Part shown: one piece after another, positions 1 to 8,200 of the stretch
Numbering within the stretch: position 1 is the stretch's first letter
How the letters are laid out: each line of letters begins with the position of its first letter
The notes under the pieces: model-generated
Told to the model about the DNA's origin: nothing
The model's input: only the letters and a program-made list of their open reading frames with translations
Database searches by the model: none
Assembly (NCBI GenBank): GCA_946413885.1
Contig: CAMKMK010000022.1
Coordinates: 1-16,814, forward strand
From: an uncultured Prevotellaceae bacterium
GTDB lineage: Bacteria > Bacteroidota > Bacteroidia > Bacteroidales > Bacteroidaceae
Length of the DNA stretch: 16,814 bases
Direction of reading: 5' to 3'
Made by a program: the position numbers and the translations under genes

Positions 1-1403
1 CCCACGCAGAATGTTGAAAAAATGTTATTGAGAGTTTCTTGTGACGTAATATAACCTTCGCCGGTAATTTCGCCGAGGTCGGAGAGAACTAAACGAAGGT
101 CATCAGATAGTAGATCGCCACTGAGTTGTTTGCCAAGACCGTTAATGACATGCTGGAGATTCTTATGAGCGTTGATAAGTGATTCGTAATGGCGGGAGTT
201 AGAAACGATGATTTCGGTTGTGTTGGAAATTAGACCAGCTCTTTGAGCTTCTTCAAAAATGTGTCTTTTCAGATTAGGAATGCCTTTACCAGTCTTTGCG
301 CTGATCATATACAAAGGAAGAAAATAAGGAACAAAAGTCTTCATGTCTACTTTATCAACTTTGTTATGCACGCAAATATAGTTCTTCCCCTTCAGCAGTT
401 CATGCATTTCTTCGTTCTCTTTTTTAGAGGGTGGTGCATCCAATAACCAAATGACAATGTTTGCCTGCTTAATGGCTTGATTGGTACGCTTAATTCCAAT
501 TCTTTCAACTTCATCATCGCTCTGTCGAATGCCTGCGGTATCAATGATACGGAATTTCACACCGTTGATTTCCATTGTCTCCTCAATCGTGTCACGAGTG
601 GTACCGTGGATGTCGGTGACAATGGCGCGATCGTCATCAATAAGCTTGTTGAGTAAGGTACTTTTTCCCACATTGGTTTTGCCGACAATTGCTACTGAAA
701 TGCCTTGCTTAAAGGCTTGGCCAGTATTGAAACTTTTAGCTAAACGGGTAATGTGATTGTCAATTTCTTGAGCGAGAGCAAGGAGTTCAGATCGGTTTGC
801 AAATTCGAGATCTTCCTGGTCAGAGAAGTCAAGTTCGAGCTCAATAAGGGATGTAAGTTTTAGAAGTTGTTTGCGTAGTTTGGACAATTCAGATGAAAAA
901 TGCCCACGTAGCTGAGACATGGCAATGTCGTGGGTCGTTTTGTTACTCGAAGCAATAAGGTCGGCTACAGCTTCTGCCTGACTAAGGTCGAGTTTCCCAT
1001 TAAGATAGGCGCGCATAGTAAATTCGCCAGGTTGTGCTATACGACAACCTTGTTGACAAAGAATGTCGAGGACGCGCTGGAGAATGTAGCTGGAACCGTG
1101 ACAAGAGATTTCTACGGAGTTTTCTCCCGTGTAGGAGTGAGGAGCACGAAATATGGTGATGAGAACTTCGTCAATAGGTTCTGAATCATATTTGGTGGGG
1201 ATGTTATGTCTTGAAATAGCATCATACACAATGGGAGGAGCGACAATATGTGTGTAATGGACAGTGTTGGCTGGAGCGGTGTTGCAGTTAATAGAACAAA
1301 GAGAAGATACCGCTGTAAAAGCTTTAGGACCTGAAACACGGATGATACCAATTGCGCCACCAGGAGCTGTAGCAGTGGCACAGATGGTATCTATATTTCT
1401 CAT
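1..1403 (-). CDS. mnmE: tRNA uridine-5-carboxymethylaminomethyl(34) synthesis GTPase MnmE (3' end cut by window edge)
   Basis: MnmE works with MnmG to build the cmnm5 group on the wobble uridine (U34) of certain tRNAs, using a methylene-tetrahydrofolate-derived carbon. I translated 467 full codons from the ATG at 1403. The N-terminal folate-binding domain (about 1-120) begins MRNIDTICATATAPGGAIGI. The inserted G domain has a P-loop GKTNVGKS (241-248), the G2/K-loop GTTRD (267-271), DTAG (288-291) and NKVD (347-350). The frame leaves the window at Phe-Cys-Val-Gly, matching the family's C-terminal FC(I/V)GK, so only about one residue and the stop are missing and the catalytic Cys (C466) is present. 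The ATG overlaps the TGA of the upstream gene as ATGA, so translation is probably coupled. Family identity is certain. Confidence 0.97.
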   Translation of the reverse strand, partial: MRNIDTICATATAPGGAIGIIRVSGPKAFTAVSSLCSINCNTAPANTVHYTHIVAPPIVYDAISRHNIPTKYDSEPIDEVLITIFRAPHSYTGENSVEISCHGSSYILQRVLDILCQQGCRIAQPGEFTMRAYLNGKLDLSQAEAVADLIASSNKTTHDIAMSQLRGHFSSELSKLRKQLLKLTSLIELELDFSDQEDLEFANRSELLALAQEIDNHITRLAKSFNTGQAFKQGISVAIVGKTNVGKSTLLNKLIDDDRAIVTDIHGTTRDTIEETMEINGVKFRIIDTAGIRQSDDEVERIGIKRTNQAIKQANIVIWLLDAPPSKKENEEMHELLKGKNYICVHNKVDKVDMKTFVPYFLPLYMISAKTGKGIPNLKRHIFEEAQRAGLISNTTEIIVSNSRHYESLINAHKNLQHVINGLGKQLSGDLLSDDLRLVLSDLGEITGEGYITSQETLNNIFSTFCV

Positions 1404-1708
1404 TTCTTCTTTGCCCATGTGTTCGCAATGATTATAAAAAAGAGAATAATGGCAATGAAGATGGTAAGGACAATATATTGAGAGTTTTTATTGGGGATAA
1501 AGGGAAATATGATGCAAAAGACACCTGATAATATTGAAATGATGGTCATAATCAGTCGCAGTCGATGTATGTCAACTTTCTTGCGTTCTTTTTCAGGCAT
1601 CGTATTGTAGCCAGCTATTAGAAAATCGCCCTTACCCTTATAAAATATGAAAGCAAGGATAAAACAAAAAAATGCAACACAATTCGTGATGATATAGGAT
1701 TCTATCAT
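1400..1708 (-). CDS. DUF3784 family small membrane protein
   Basis: This 102-residue protein has three predicted membrane helices, roughly at residues 5-23, 49-70 and 76-97. Between helices 1 and 2 is the segment GDFLIAGYNTMPEKERKK, which matches the DUF3784 signature as I recall it (GK...LIAGYNTM followed by a charged stretch). The function of the family is not known. Both ends are tied to neighbours: its ATG overlaps the stop of the nucleoside phosphorylase (ATGA at 1705-1708), and its TGA overlaps the mnmE start (ATGA at 1400-1403). It is therefore very likely translated in step with both. It could be a transporter accessory or a membrane anchor, but nothing in the sequence decides this. 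Confidence 0.85.
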   Translation of the reverse strand: MIESYIITNCVAFFCFILAFIFYKGKGDFLIAGYNTMPEKERKKVDIHRLRLIMTIISILSGVFCIIFPFIPNKNSQYIVLTIFIAIILFFIIIANTWAKKK

Positions 1709-2577
1709 ATTCTATCTAAAACTTTCTTGATGAGTGTGTCGATGGAGTTCTTGTAATCAGTATTCATTTCAGTAGTGTAACGGTTGGCTATCACCATGCA
1801 GCAGGTCATGGCGCGGTGACCAAGAAGTGAGGCAAGTCCTGCAAGAGCTGATGATTCCATCTCAAAGTTGCAGATGCGTTTGTCTTCGTATTCGAAAGAT
1901 TCGATTTTTTTGTTTTGTTCAGTATCAGCAATAGGCGCACGTAGTTCACGACCTTGGGGGCCATAAAAACCGCCACATGCAACCGTATAGCCACGTACCA
2001 TATCGTCTTGAGCTACCTGATTTATTAATTCACTGTCAGCTATAGCCACGTAGGGTGCACCTTTGATGGGATTCCAATGCATGTGTTCCGTAAAAACTTT
2101 TTCCATTTGCAGATCGCAAACGTTGTTGCGGCCAGCATAGTAATTTAGAAGTCCATCAAAACCAATACTTTTCACACTGGCCACGAAAGTGCCGATGGGT
2201 GTTTCTGGTTGTAACCCGCCACAGGTACCAATGCGCACAAGGGTAAGAGTACGATGTTTGTCCTTTTCTGTGCGAGTTTCAAAATCAATATTTGCCAAAG
2301 CATCCAATTCATTCACCACGATGTCGATGTTGTCACAACCAATTCCGTGACTTAGACAAGTGATACGTTTTCCCTTGTAAGTTCCTGTAATGGTGTGGAA
2401 TTCGCGAGATTGCACCTCGCATTCAATCGTTTCAAAATATGAAGCTACCATATTGACACGTCCAGGATCACCAACCAAGATGACGCGATCAGCTAATTGT
2501 TCTGGGCGTAGGTGAAGGTGAAAAGCACTACCATCGTCATTGATAGGTAATTCTGAAGATAAAAAGATTTTTTTCAT
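1705..2577 (-). CDS. udp: Nucleoside phosphorylase, probably uridine phosphorylase
   Basis: This is a 290-residue PNP/UDP phosphorylase family enzyme, which splits nucleosides with phosphate to give a free base and (deoxy)ribose-1-phosphate. Visible motifs are the phosphate-binding GDPGR (36-40), RIGTCGG (115-121) and the ribose-binding EMES (239-242). The segment GFYGPQGR (203-210) aligns with FYPGQER of E. coli Udp, placing Gln208 and Arg210 where Gln and Arg contact uracil. That favours uridine over purine nucleosides, although substrate is inferred. I chose the ATG at 2577, which gives MKKIFLSSELPI. A longer reading to 2601 starts with TTG and would overlap the upstream stop region. The gap to the upstream PD40 gene is 13 bp. 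The TGA overlaps the DUF3784 start. Confidence 0.9.
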   Translation of the reverse strand: MKKIFLSSELPINDDGSAFHLHLRPEQLADRVILVGDPGRVNMVASYFETIECEVQSREFHTITGTYKGKRITCLSHGIGCDNIDIVVNELDALANIDFETRTEKDKHRTLTLVRIGTCGGLQPETPIGTFVASVKSIGFDGLLNYYAGRNNVCDLQMEKVFTEHMHWNPIKGAPYVAIADSELINQVAQDDMVRGYTVACGGFYGPQGRELRAPIADTEQNKKIESFEYEDKRICNFEMESSALAGLASLLGHRAMTCCMVIANRYTTEMNTDYKNSIDTLIKKVLDRI

Positions 2578-2590
2578 GTATTGCGTTTTT

Positions 2591-3841
2591 TTAGTTCCCA
2601 AGTTCTGCTTTTCGTATTTCTTTTTCTTGTGTCCTGATGGAAGCTTCTATTTCTTCATACTTGTTTTCCAGAATGCGTATTTGTGGAGCCAACTGCTGTT
2701 TCTCTGCTGTGGTTGAAATAGCATATTTGTCACGTAGTTGTTGGAGTTGTTCTGCAGATGCTTCCAGATCCTTTTTGCTTTCTAACCACCACTGAATCTT
2801 TTGTTTGCCATCTTCAGTCTGAGCATCGGTAAGTGTTGTATAAGTGATTCTATCATTAATAACAAGGTCGAAATCATGGGACTTTTGCTCTTGATTAGAA
2901 CTTAGGCGAAGGGTAAGTAAACGATTGCGTGCATCCTTCACGGCATTTTGATTAGACCATGTTTCACGGATACTATGGATTAAAGCCAGACGACTTAAGC
3001 GTTCGCTGCCCACTTCATCAACATTGTAGATACTGCGGGTTTGAGTGGGGATAAAGGTATAGATACAGACACTATCCTTAGACTGATTCCGATCTGTTGC
3101 AAACCATCCTAAATTATTGAACTCATCGATGACATACATGTAGTCGTTTGCTAAAGAGTTGAATGGCATGCCCAAATTCTCAGGAGAGAGAAATGATCGT
3201 GTTTCAGTATCGTAACGTGTCATGTAGATGTCATAATTTCCTAATCCTTCTTCTTCATTGATGGCTGCATAATACAGGGTACTACCATCAGTGAGCATAA
3301 AAGGATAGTTTTGTATTTTATCACCTTCGTTGAGTCCCTTTATTGGAGTGGCTTGACTCCATTCTTTACCGATAAGATTACTCTGATATAGTCGGACATG
3401 TCCATCATTGTCTTGTTGGGCAAAGATTATCTGATTTTGTAATTGACTGCGAAAAACAGTGGCATCTGCATCATCTTGTCGATTAAAATATTGAGCTGTG
3501 GAGAAAATACTTCCACTTTCAGCACTCAAAGGCAGATTGGGTAGTAGTTGGGTTCGTGGAACTACAATACTATCTATAAATACAACTTGCTGAGTTGTCT
3601 CCAGTTTGAGCTGCATTTGTCTTATATACTCTAACTGCTCTTCTTCATTGTCAGTAGGTAGCTTCTTCTTGGTAAGTGCCAGAATGCGGGTTTCCAACAA
3701 TTCCTCAGCCGTATCAAAATCATATTTTTTTATGGCTTCTTTCACTTGTTCTTCAACTTCAGGTACAACAACTCGTCGTTGAGGCATACTGAGATTGGGA
3801 AATGTTAGTGCCATTAGGCAGACAAGAATGAACTTTTTCAT
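2591..3841 (-). CDS. Secreted PD40 (WD40-like) beta-propeller protein with C-terminal coiled coil
   Basis: From the ATG at 3841 this is a 416-residue protein. The N-terminus, MKKFILVCLMALTFPNLSMP, looks like a signal peptide. A short charged helical, TPR-like region follows (about 28-85). A central region (about 125-265) has repeats typical of WD40-like/PD40 propeller blades, including LFxx-type strands and GLGNYDIYMTRYD (199-211). The last 65 residues (about 352-413) are rich in Glu, Gln and Lys with heptad-like spacing and probably form a coiled coil. PD40 repeats occur in TolB and in OmpA-linked Bacteroidota envelope proteins, so a periplasmic binding or scaffold role is plausible, but I do not know its function. 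A longer start at 3868 would use TTG and overlap the upstream gene. The gap to that gene is 13 bp. Confidence 0.78.
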   Translation of the reverse strand: MKKFILVCLMALTFPNLSMPQRRVVVPEVEEQVKEAIKKYDFDTAEELLETRILALTKKKLPTDNEEEQLEYIRQMQLKLETTQQVVFIDSIVVPRTQLLPNLPLSAESGSIFSTAQYFNRQDDADATVFRSQLQNQIIFAQQDNDGHVRLYQSNLIGKEWSQATPIKGLNEGDKIQNYPFMLTDGSTLYYAAINEEEGLGNYDIYMTRYDTETRSFLSPENLGMPFNSLANDYMYVIDEFNNLGWFATDRNQSKDSVCIYTFIPTQTRSIYNVDEVGSERLSRLALIHSIRETWSNQNAVKDARNRLLTLRLSSNQEQKSHDFDLVINDRITYTTLTDAQTEDGKQKIQWWLESKKDLEASAEQLQQLRDKYAISTTAEKQQLAPQIRILENKYEEIEASIRTQEKEIRKAELGN

Positions 3842-3854
3842 GTTTGGAGAGTAT

Positions 3855-4220
3855 TTATTTGAATACAAAGTAAACGGCCAGCACTAAGCAAGCCATAGCA
3901 GCCAGATGATTCCAATGGAGTTGTTGCCCTTGAAAAAGTAAATTCGCAATAATGCAAAAGACTCCCAAAGAGATGACCTCTTGGATGATTTTGAGTTGCA
4001 TAAGAGAATATGGCCCTCCGTTGCCCACAAATCCAATCCTATTGGCAGGAATCAGAAAACAGTATTCTATGAAAGCAATGCCCCACGAAAACAAAATGAT
4101 GCCCAGCAAAGGCCAGTTGTTGCTGATGTGTGCTTGCTGAAGACGAAGATGTCCATACCAAGCCAATGTCATGAATACATTGCTGATAATTAATAGTATA
4201 ACTGGATATATCCTATTCAT
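3855..4220 (-). CDS. DUF486 (DMT superfamily) small membrane protein
   Basis: This 121-residue protein has four hydrophobic helices, at about 4-23, 36-57, 74-95 and 102-120. The sequence matches DUF486, a family in the drug/metabolite transporter superfamily. Recognisable parts are SNVFMTLAWYGHL near the N-terminus, AFIEYCFLIPANRIG (about 49-63) and SLMQLKIIQEVISL (about 72-85). Its size is like that of a small multidrug-resistance protein, but the substrate is unknown and transport has not been assigned as far as I know. The ATG at 4220 lies 6 bp after the stop of the fused flavoprotein, and the TAA lies 13 bp before the PD40 gene start. This places it in the middle of the apparent operon. 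Confidence 0.88.
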   Translation of the reverse strand: MNRIYPVILLIISNVFMTLAWYGHLRLQQAHISNNWPLLGIILFSWGIAFIEYCFLIPANRIGFVGNGGPYSLMQLKIIQEVISLGVFCIIANLLFQGQQLHWNHLAAMACLVLAVYFVFK

Positions 4221-4226
4221 GTCTTC

Positions 4227-6587
4227 TTATTTGCTTAGATATTCATTCATGGCAGCTGCAGCACGACGTCCATCACCCATTGCCAGGATAACGGTAGCGC
4301 CACCACGTACGATATCGCCTCCAGCAAATATTGTGGGAATATTGGTTTGCATGTCATCATTGACAACGATAGTGTTTTTGCGTCCCAGTTCCAATCCCTT
4401 GATTGAGGTAGGAACGATGGGATTAGGACTAACGCCTACAGCTACGATAGCTTGGTCAATCTCAATGGTTATAGTGGCATTTGGAATAGGTACAGGTGAA
4501 CGTCGTCCGCTGGCATCTGGTTCTCCTAATTCCATCTTTTGCAACACTACTTCTGTTACGTTTCCACGCTCATCAGCATGGTATTCGATTGGATTGTGCA
4601 AAGTAAGGAATTCGATGCCTTCCTCCTTCGCATGCTTTACTTCTTCCAGACGAGCAGGCATTTCTTGCTCACTTCGTCGATAAACAATGATAACACGTTC
4701 TGCCCCCAAACGTTTGGCGGTACGGCAACTATCCATAGCTGTATTTCCGCCTCCTACTACCATAACGTTCTTAGCCTTGTGGATAGGTGTATCGAAGTCA
4801 GGACTGGAAGCGTTCATCAAATTCACACGTGTCAGGTATTCATTGGATGACATAATTCCATTGGAGTTTTCGCCAGGTATTCCCATGAAGTTGGGTAAAC
4901 CAGCGCCAGATCCCACAAAAATACCTTGAAATCCATCTTTTTTAAGATCCTCTATGCTGATGGTCTTTCCTACGATACAATCCGTTACAAATTTTACTCC
5001 GATCTCTTCTAAATTATGTATTTCCACATCCACAATCTTGTTGGGTAAACGGAATTCAGGGATGCCATACTTTAGCACTCCACCAATCTCATGTAGTGCT
5101 TCGAATACGGTGACATCATAGCCAGATTTTGCCATATCTCCAGCAAAACTTAAGCCGCTAGGTCCTGAGCCGATGACAGCAATTTTTTTATGGTTACTGG
5201 GGGATACTTCAGGCAAGGTGACATGCCCACTTTCGCGCTCGAAATCGGCTGCGAAACGCTCCAGATTTCCGATAGCTACTGCAGGTTCTTTCATCTTCAA
5301 GTGGATACATTGGTTCTCGCATTGTTTCTCTTGAGGACAAACACGTCCACATACAGCGGGTAGGGAAGAGGTACTCTTCAGTACACGGGCAGCATTGAGA
5401 AACTCACCACGCTCGATGTTTTTGATGAAGGAAGGAATGTTAATACCTACAGGACAACCTTGCATACAACTTGGATTGGCACAATCGAGGCAACGTTTTG
5501 CCTCAGTCATGGCTTGTTCCACTGATAATCCTTGATTTACTTCTTCTTCACGTGTTGTGGCGCGGTAGACAGGATCAAGTTCAGGCATCACGCATCGTTC
5601 GATAACAGTACGCTCTTTGGCTTTCATACTTTTACGAAGGGCTTCACGCCATGGGGCTGAACGATCAACCAGTTCGGAGAGTGGAGTGGTGGTGTCCATT
5701 TCTTTCACGTCAAGTACGGTCTTTTCTTCGTTGAGTGGAGTTTCACCCATCACTTGCGAAGTGTTGGCGGCAGCCAAGAAGGCTTCAAATGCTTCCTTTT
5801 CCTCGCTTTTGAATGCACCGCCACGACGCATCATCTCATCGAAGTCAACCTGATGTCCATCGAACTCTGGACCATCTACGCATACGAACTTCATCTTCCC
5901 ACCTACCGTGATACGACAGGCACCGCACATGCCCGTCCCATCTACCATGATAGTATTAAGTGACACGTCAGTGGGAATATCATATTTCTTTGTCAGAAGA
6001 CAACAGAATTTCATCATGATGGCAGGACCGATGGCAAAGCATTTGTCCACTTTTTCGCGCTGGATAACTTGCTCCATACCCACGGTGACAACGCCCTTCT
6101 GTCCATAACTTCCATCATCAGTCATAATGATAACCTCGTCAGAACTCTTGCGTACTTCGTCTTCAAGAATAATCAATTCCTTGGAACGACCAGCAATCAC
6201 GCTAATGACACGGTTGCCAGCAGCCTTGAGAGCTTGGATGATAGGCAACATGGGAGCAGTTCCAACACCTCCACCAGCGCAAAGGACGGTTCCGTAATTC
6301 TCGATATGGGTAGCGCACCCCAAGGGTCCTACCACATCGTGAATAAAATCGCCTTCATTTAAAGCACATAGTCGTGTGGTGCTAACACCTACGGTTTGTA
6401 TAACCAAATCAATAGTTCCCTTTATTGGATCACTTCCTGCGATGGTGAGGGGAACACGTTCTCCCTTTTCATCTACTCGGATTATTACAAAATGACCAGC
6501 CTTTCGAGCTTTTGCTATCAGAGGTGCCTCTACAACGAACTTGAACACCTTCTCTGAAAATTGTACCTTTTTAACAATCTTATTCAT
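4227..6587 (-). CDS. Fused NfnA/SF-type NAD-binding flavoprotein plus NfnB/GltA-type glutamate synthase small-subunit-like oxidoreductase
   Basis: This 786-residue protein joins two flavoproteins that many bacteria encode separately. Residues 1-260 resemble the dihydroorotate dehydrogenase electron-transfer subunit or NfnA. They include the flavin motif RVPLTI (44-49), the nucleotide motif CAGGGVGTAP (103-112) and a [2Fe-2S] site with Asp216, Cys221, Cys224 and Cys236. Residues 330-786 resemble NfnB/GltA. They carry two Cys clusters for [4Fe-4S] centres (366, 369, 374, 378; and 413, 417, 423, 427), an FAD fold GSGPSG (473-478), an NADPH fold VGGGNTAMD (611-619) and a C-terminal GGD flavin motif near 756-758. 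Databases often call this fusion a bifunctional DHODH-B NAD-binding subunit/NADPH-dependent glutamate synthase. NADH-dependent ferredoxin:NADP transhydrogenation (Nfn-like) is an equally good reading. No large glutamate synthase subunit lies nearby. All expected cofactor residues are present. Confidence 0.92.
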   Translation of the reverse strand: MNKIVKKVQFSEKVFKFVVEAPLIAKARKAGHFVIIRVDEKGERVPLTIAGSDPIKGTIDLVIQTVGVSTTRLCALNEGDFIHDVVGPLGCATHIENYGTVLCAGGGVGTAPMLPIIQALKAAGNRVISVIAGRSKELIILEDEVRKSSDEVIIMTDDGSYGQKGVVTVGMEQVIQREKVDKCFAIGPAIMMKFCCLLTKKYDIPTDVSLNTIMVDGTGMCGACRITVGGKMKFVCVDGPEFDGHQVDFDEMMRRGGAFKSEEKEAFEAFLAAANTSQVMGETPLNEEKTVLDVKEMDTTTPLSELVDRSAPWREALRKSMKAKERTVIERCVMPELDPVYRATTREEEVNQGLSVEQAMTEAKRCLDCANPSCMQGCPVGINIPSFIKNIERGEFLNAARVLKSTSSLPAVCGRVCPQEKQCENQCIHLKMKEPAVAIGNLERFAADFERESGHVTLPEVSPSNHKKIAVIGSGPSGLSFAGDMAKSGYDVTVFEALHEIGGVLKYGIPEFRLPNKIVDVEIHNLEEIGVKFVTDCIVGKTISIEDLKKDGFQGIFVGSGAGLPNFMGIPGENSNGIMSSNEYLTRVNLMNASSPDFDTPIHKAKNVMVVGGGNTAMDSCRTAKRLGAERVIIVYRRSEQEMPARLEEVKHAKEEGIEFLTLHNPIEYHADERGNVTEVVLQKMELGEPDASGRRSPVPIPNATITIEIDQAIVAVGVSPNPIVPTSIKGLELGRKNTIVVNDDMQTNIPTIFAGGDIVRGGATVILAMGDGRRAAAAMNEYLSK

Positions 6588-6662
6588 TGAGAAAATTACT
6601 ATAAAGTTCTCTTATCCTTTACCTTGAACTCTTAAACTTAATTCATTACAACAAATTATCCT

Positions 6663-7982
6663 TTAGTCGATGACCTCGCATCCCATGTAGGGAACCAATA
6701 CTTTTGGAATGCGGATACAGCTTTCTGTCTGGTTGTTTTCCAAAATTGCAGCCACGATACGTGGTAGAGCCAATGCTGAACCATTTAGCGTATGAGCCAG
6801 TTCTGTCTTTTTGTCTGTGGTTCGGCGGATACGGCACTTCAGACGGTTAGCCTGATAGGTGTCGAAGTTGCTGACAGAACTAACCTCTAACCAACGTTTC
6901 TGAGCCTCGCTCCATACCTCGAAGTCATAGCAGATGGCACTGGTGAAACTCTGATCGCCGCCACAAAGGCGCAGGATACGATAAGGGAGTTCCAGTTTCT
7001 TGAGTAAACCTTCGACATGTTCCAACATCTCTTGGTGGCTTTCTTTGCTATGTTCAGGAGTGTCGATGCGTACAATCTCAATCTTGCTAAACTCATGCAG
7101 GCGATTGAGACCGCGCACGTCTTTGCCATAACTGCCAGCCTCGCGACGGAAACACTGAGTGTATGCGCAGTTCTTGATGGGCAGATCCTTCTCATCAATG
7201 ATTACGTCACGATAAATGTTGGTTACAGGAACCTCTGCCGTGGGGATGAGATAGAGGTCATCCACTTCACAGTGATACATCTGTCCTTCTTTGTCTGGCA
7301 GTTGACCTGTGCCATATCCGCTGGCAGCATTCACTACCGTGGGAGGCATGATTTCCTCGTAACCTGCCGCACGAGCCTCGTCAAGGAAAAAGTTGATCAG
7401 GGCACGCTGTAAACGGGCACCTTTGCCACGATAAACAGGGAAACCTGCTCCTGTGATCTTCACACCCAGATCAAAATCGATTAAGTTGTATTTCTTTGCT
7501 AGTTCCCAGTGAGGTAATCTGGCAGATTCCACAACAGGATTTGCATCCCAGTTACCAACGGTGTCTTTGCCTTCAACACATTCTTTCAAGTTACTTTTCA
7601 CGACCCAGTTGTCATCCGCACATGTTCCTTCAGGGACGTTGTCGTATGGAATATTGGGAATTTGGCAGAGTTGACGCACGAGTTCCTTTTCGGCCTCAGC
7701 CTTCTGTTCTTCGAGGGCTTTGTTCGTTTCCTTAAGGGCAGAAACCTTTGCTTTTACCTCTTCGGCCTCGTTTCGCTGTCCTTGCTTCATCAGCGACCCT
7801 ATCTCAGCTGCCATTTTCTTGGCTTGTGAGAGATTCTGGTCGAGTTCTGTTTGTGCCTGACGACGTTTCTTGTCTGTGGCGATTACTTCCTCAATGGCTT
7901 CTTTTGCTCCATTGAAATGCTTCTTCTCCAAACCACGGATGACTCGTTCTGTCTCTTCTGTTATAAGTTTCAGTGTCAGCAT
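6663..7982 (-). CDS. serS: Serine--tRNA ligase
   Basis: This class II synthetase charges tRNA-Ser, and tRNA-Sec where present, with serine. The 439 residues begin with the long antiparallel coiled coil that grips the tRNA (about 8-105). The catalytic core follows, with TAEVPVTN (248-255), motif 2 FRREAGSYGKDVRGLNRLHEF split across 278-298, and motif 3 with its Arg in NGSALALPRIVAA (400-412). Length is close to the family norm of about 420-440. The ATG at 7982 is well supported because the protein starts at the usual point, MLTLKLITEE. Its 5' region shows a TAATTTTG promoter element at 8045-8052. The fused flavoprotein lies 75 bp downstream and no convincing terminator separates them, so read-through into that operon is possible. 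Confidence 0.98.
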   Translation of the reverse strand: MLTLKLITEETERVIRGLEKKHFNGAKEAIEEVIATDKKRRQAQTELDQNLSQAKKMAAEIGSLMKQGQRNEAEEVKAKVSALKETNKALEEQKAEAEKELVRQLCQIPNIPYDNVPEGTCADDNWVVKSNLKECVEGKDTVGNWDANPVVESARLPHWELAKKYNLIDFDLGVKITGAGFPVYRGKGARLQRALINFFLDEARAAGYEEIMPPTVVNAASGYGTGQLPDKEGQMYHCEVDDLYLIPTAEVPVTNIYRDVIIDEKDLPIKNCAYTQCFRREAGSYGKDVRGLNRLHEFSKIEIVRIDTPEHSKESHQEMLEHVEGLLKKLELPYRILRLCGGDQSFTSAICYDFEVWSEAQKRWLEVSSVSNFDTYQANRLKCRIRRTTDKKTELAHTLNGSALALPRIVAAILENNQTESCIRIPKVLVPYMGCEVID

Positions 7983-8012
7983 GTCTATATCAAATTTAAA
8001 TAATTTTCATCT

Positions 8013-8027
8013 TCAGTCTTAGACTGA
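8013..8027. repeat. Perfect inverted repeat in the serS leader
   Basis: The sequence TCAGTCT-T-AGACTGA has two perfect 7-bp arms around one base. It lies about 30 bp upstream of the serS start and downstream of its likely transcription start. The one-base centre is too tight for an RNA hairpin to use both full arms, so an operator-like DNA site is more likely than a terminator. No regulator is encoded next to it, and the function is unknown. Confidence 0.45.
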
Positions 8028-8044
8028 CAATATTATATATCATG

Positions 8045-8052
8045 CAAAATTA
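8045..8052 (-). promoter_or_regulatory. Putative serS promoter -7 element
   Basis: Read on the minus strand this is TAATTTTG, a perfect match to the Bacteroidota -7 consensus TAnnTTTG, and it continues with CA as in the menA and rplU promoters. Transcription would begin about 55-60 nt before the serS ATG. No good TTTG is found 19-21 bp upstream, so the -33 part is weak. Confidence 0.5.
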
Positions 8053-8144
8053 CTCATTTTTTGTGAAATGATGTACATTCTTTCGCGAATATTTAATAAT
8101 TATGTGCTTAATGTACTTTTTAAAGTAAATGCAAGCCAATTATT

Positions 8145-8176
8145 TTTGTCTTTTTATGTTGAATTTTCTAATTTTG
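8145..8176 (+). promoter_or_regulatory. Bacteroidota-type promoter of menA
   Basis: TTTG at 8145-8148 and TAATTTTG at 8169-8176 are separated by exactly 20 bp, fitting the -33/-7 consensus of the Bacteroidota housekeeping sigma factor. Transcription should start near 8183, leaving a leader of about 18 nt before the ATG at 8201. The promoter lies inside the longer open frame that begins at 8129, which argues against that earlier start. A 6-bp-arm inverted repeat (TACTTT-TT-AAAGTA, 8114-8127) sits 17 bp upstream of the -33 element. Confidence 0.75.
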
Positions 8177-8200
8177 CATTGTCAGAAAAAACGTTTGATT

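Noticed and set aside
2578..2601. TTG start for the nucleoside phosphorylase
   Set aside because: It adds eight unconserved residues and overlaps the stop of the upstream gene, and an ATG is available at 2577.
3842..3868. TTG start for the PD40 protein
   Set aside because: It would put nine residues before the signal peptide and overlap the upstream gene. The ATG at 3841 gives a normal signal peptide.
4171..4683. 170-codon plus-strand open frame opposite the fused flavoprotein
   Set aside because: It lies antisense to the well-supported flavoprotein gene, has low-complexity Ser/Thr/Pro-rich content and no family resemblance.
6605..6630. Weak inverted repeat between serS and the flavoprotein gene as a terminator
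   Set aside because: AGTTC/GAACT has only five firm pairs around a 16-nt loop and no proper T-run, so it is not a convincing terminator.
8129..8200. Earlier menA start
   Set aside because: It would lie upstream of the TTTG-N20-TAATTTTG promoter's transcription start. The 8201 ATG gives the usual UbiA N-terminus.
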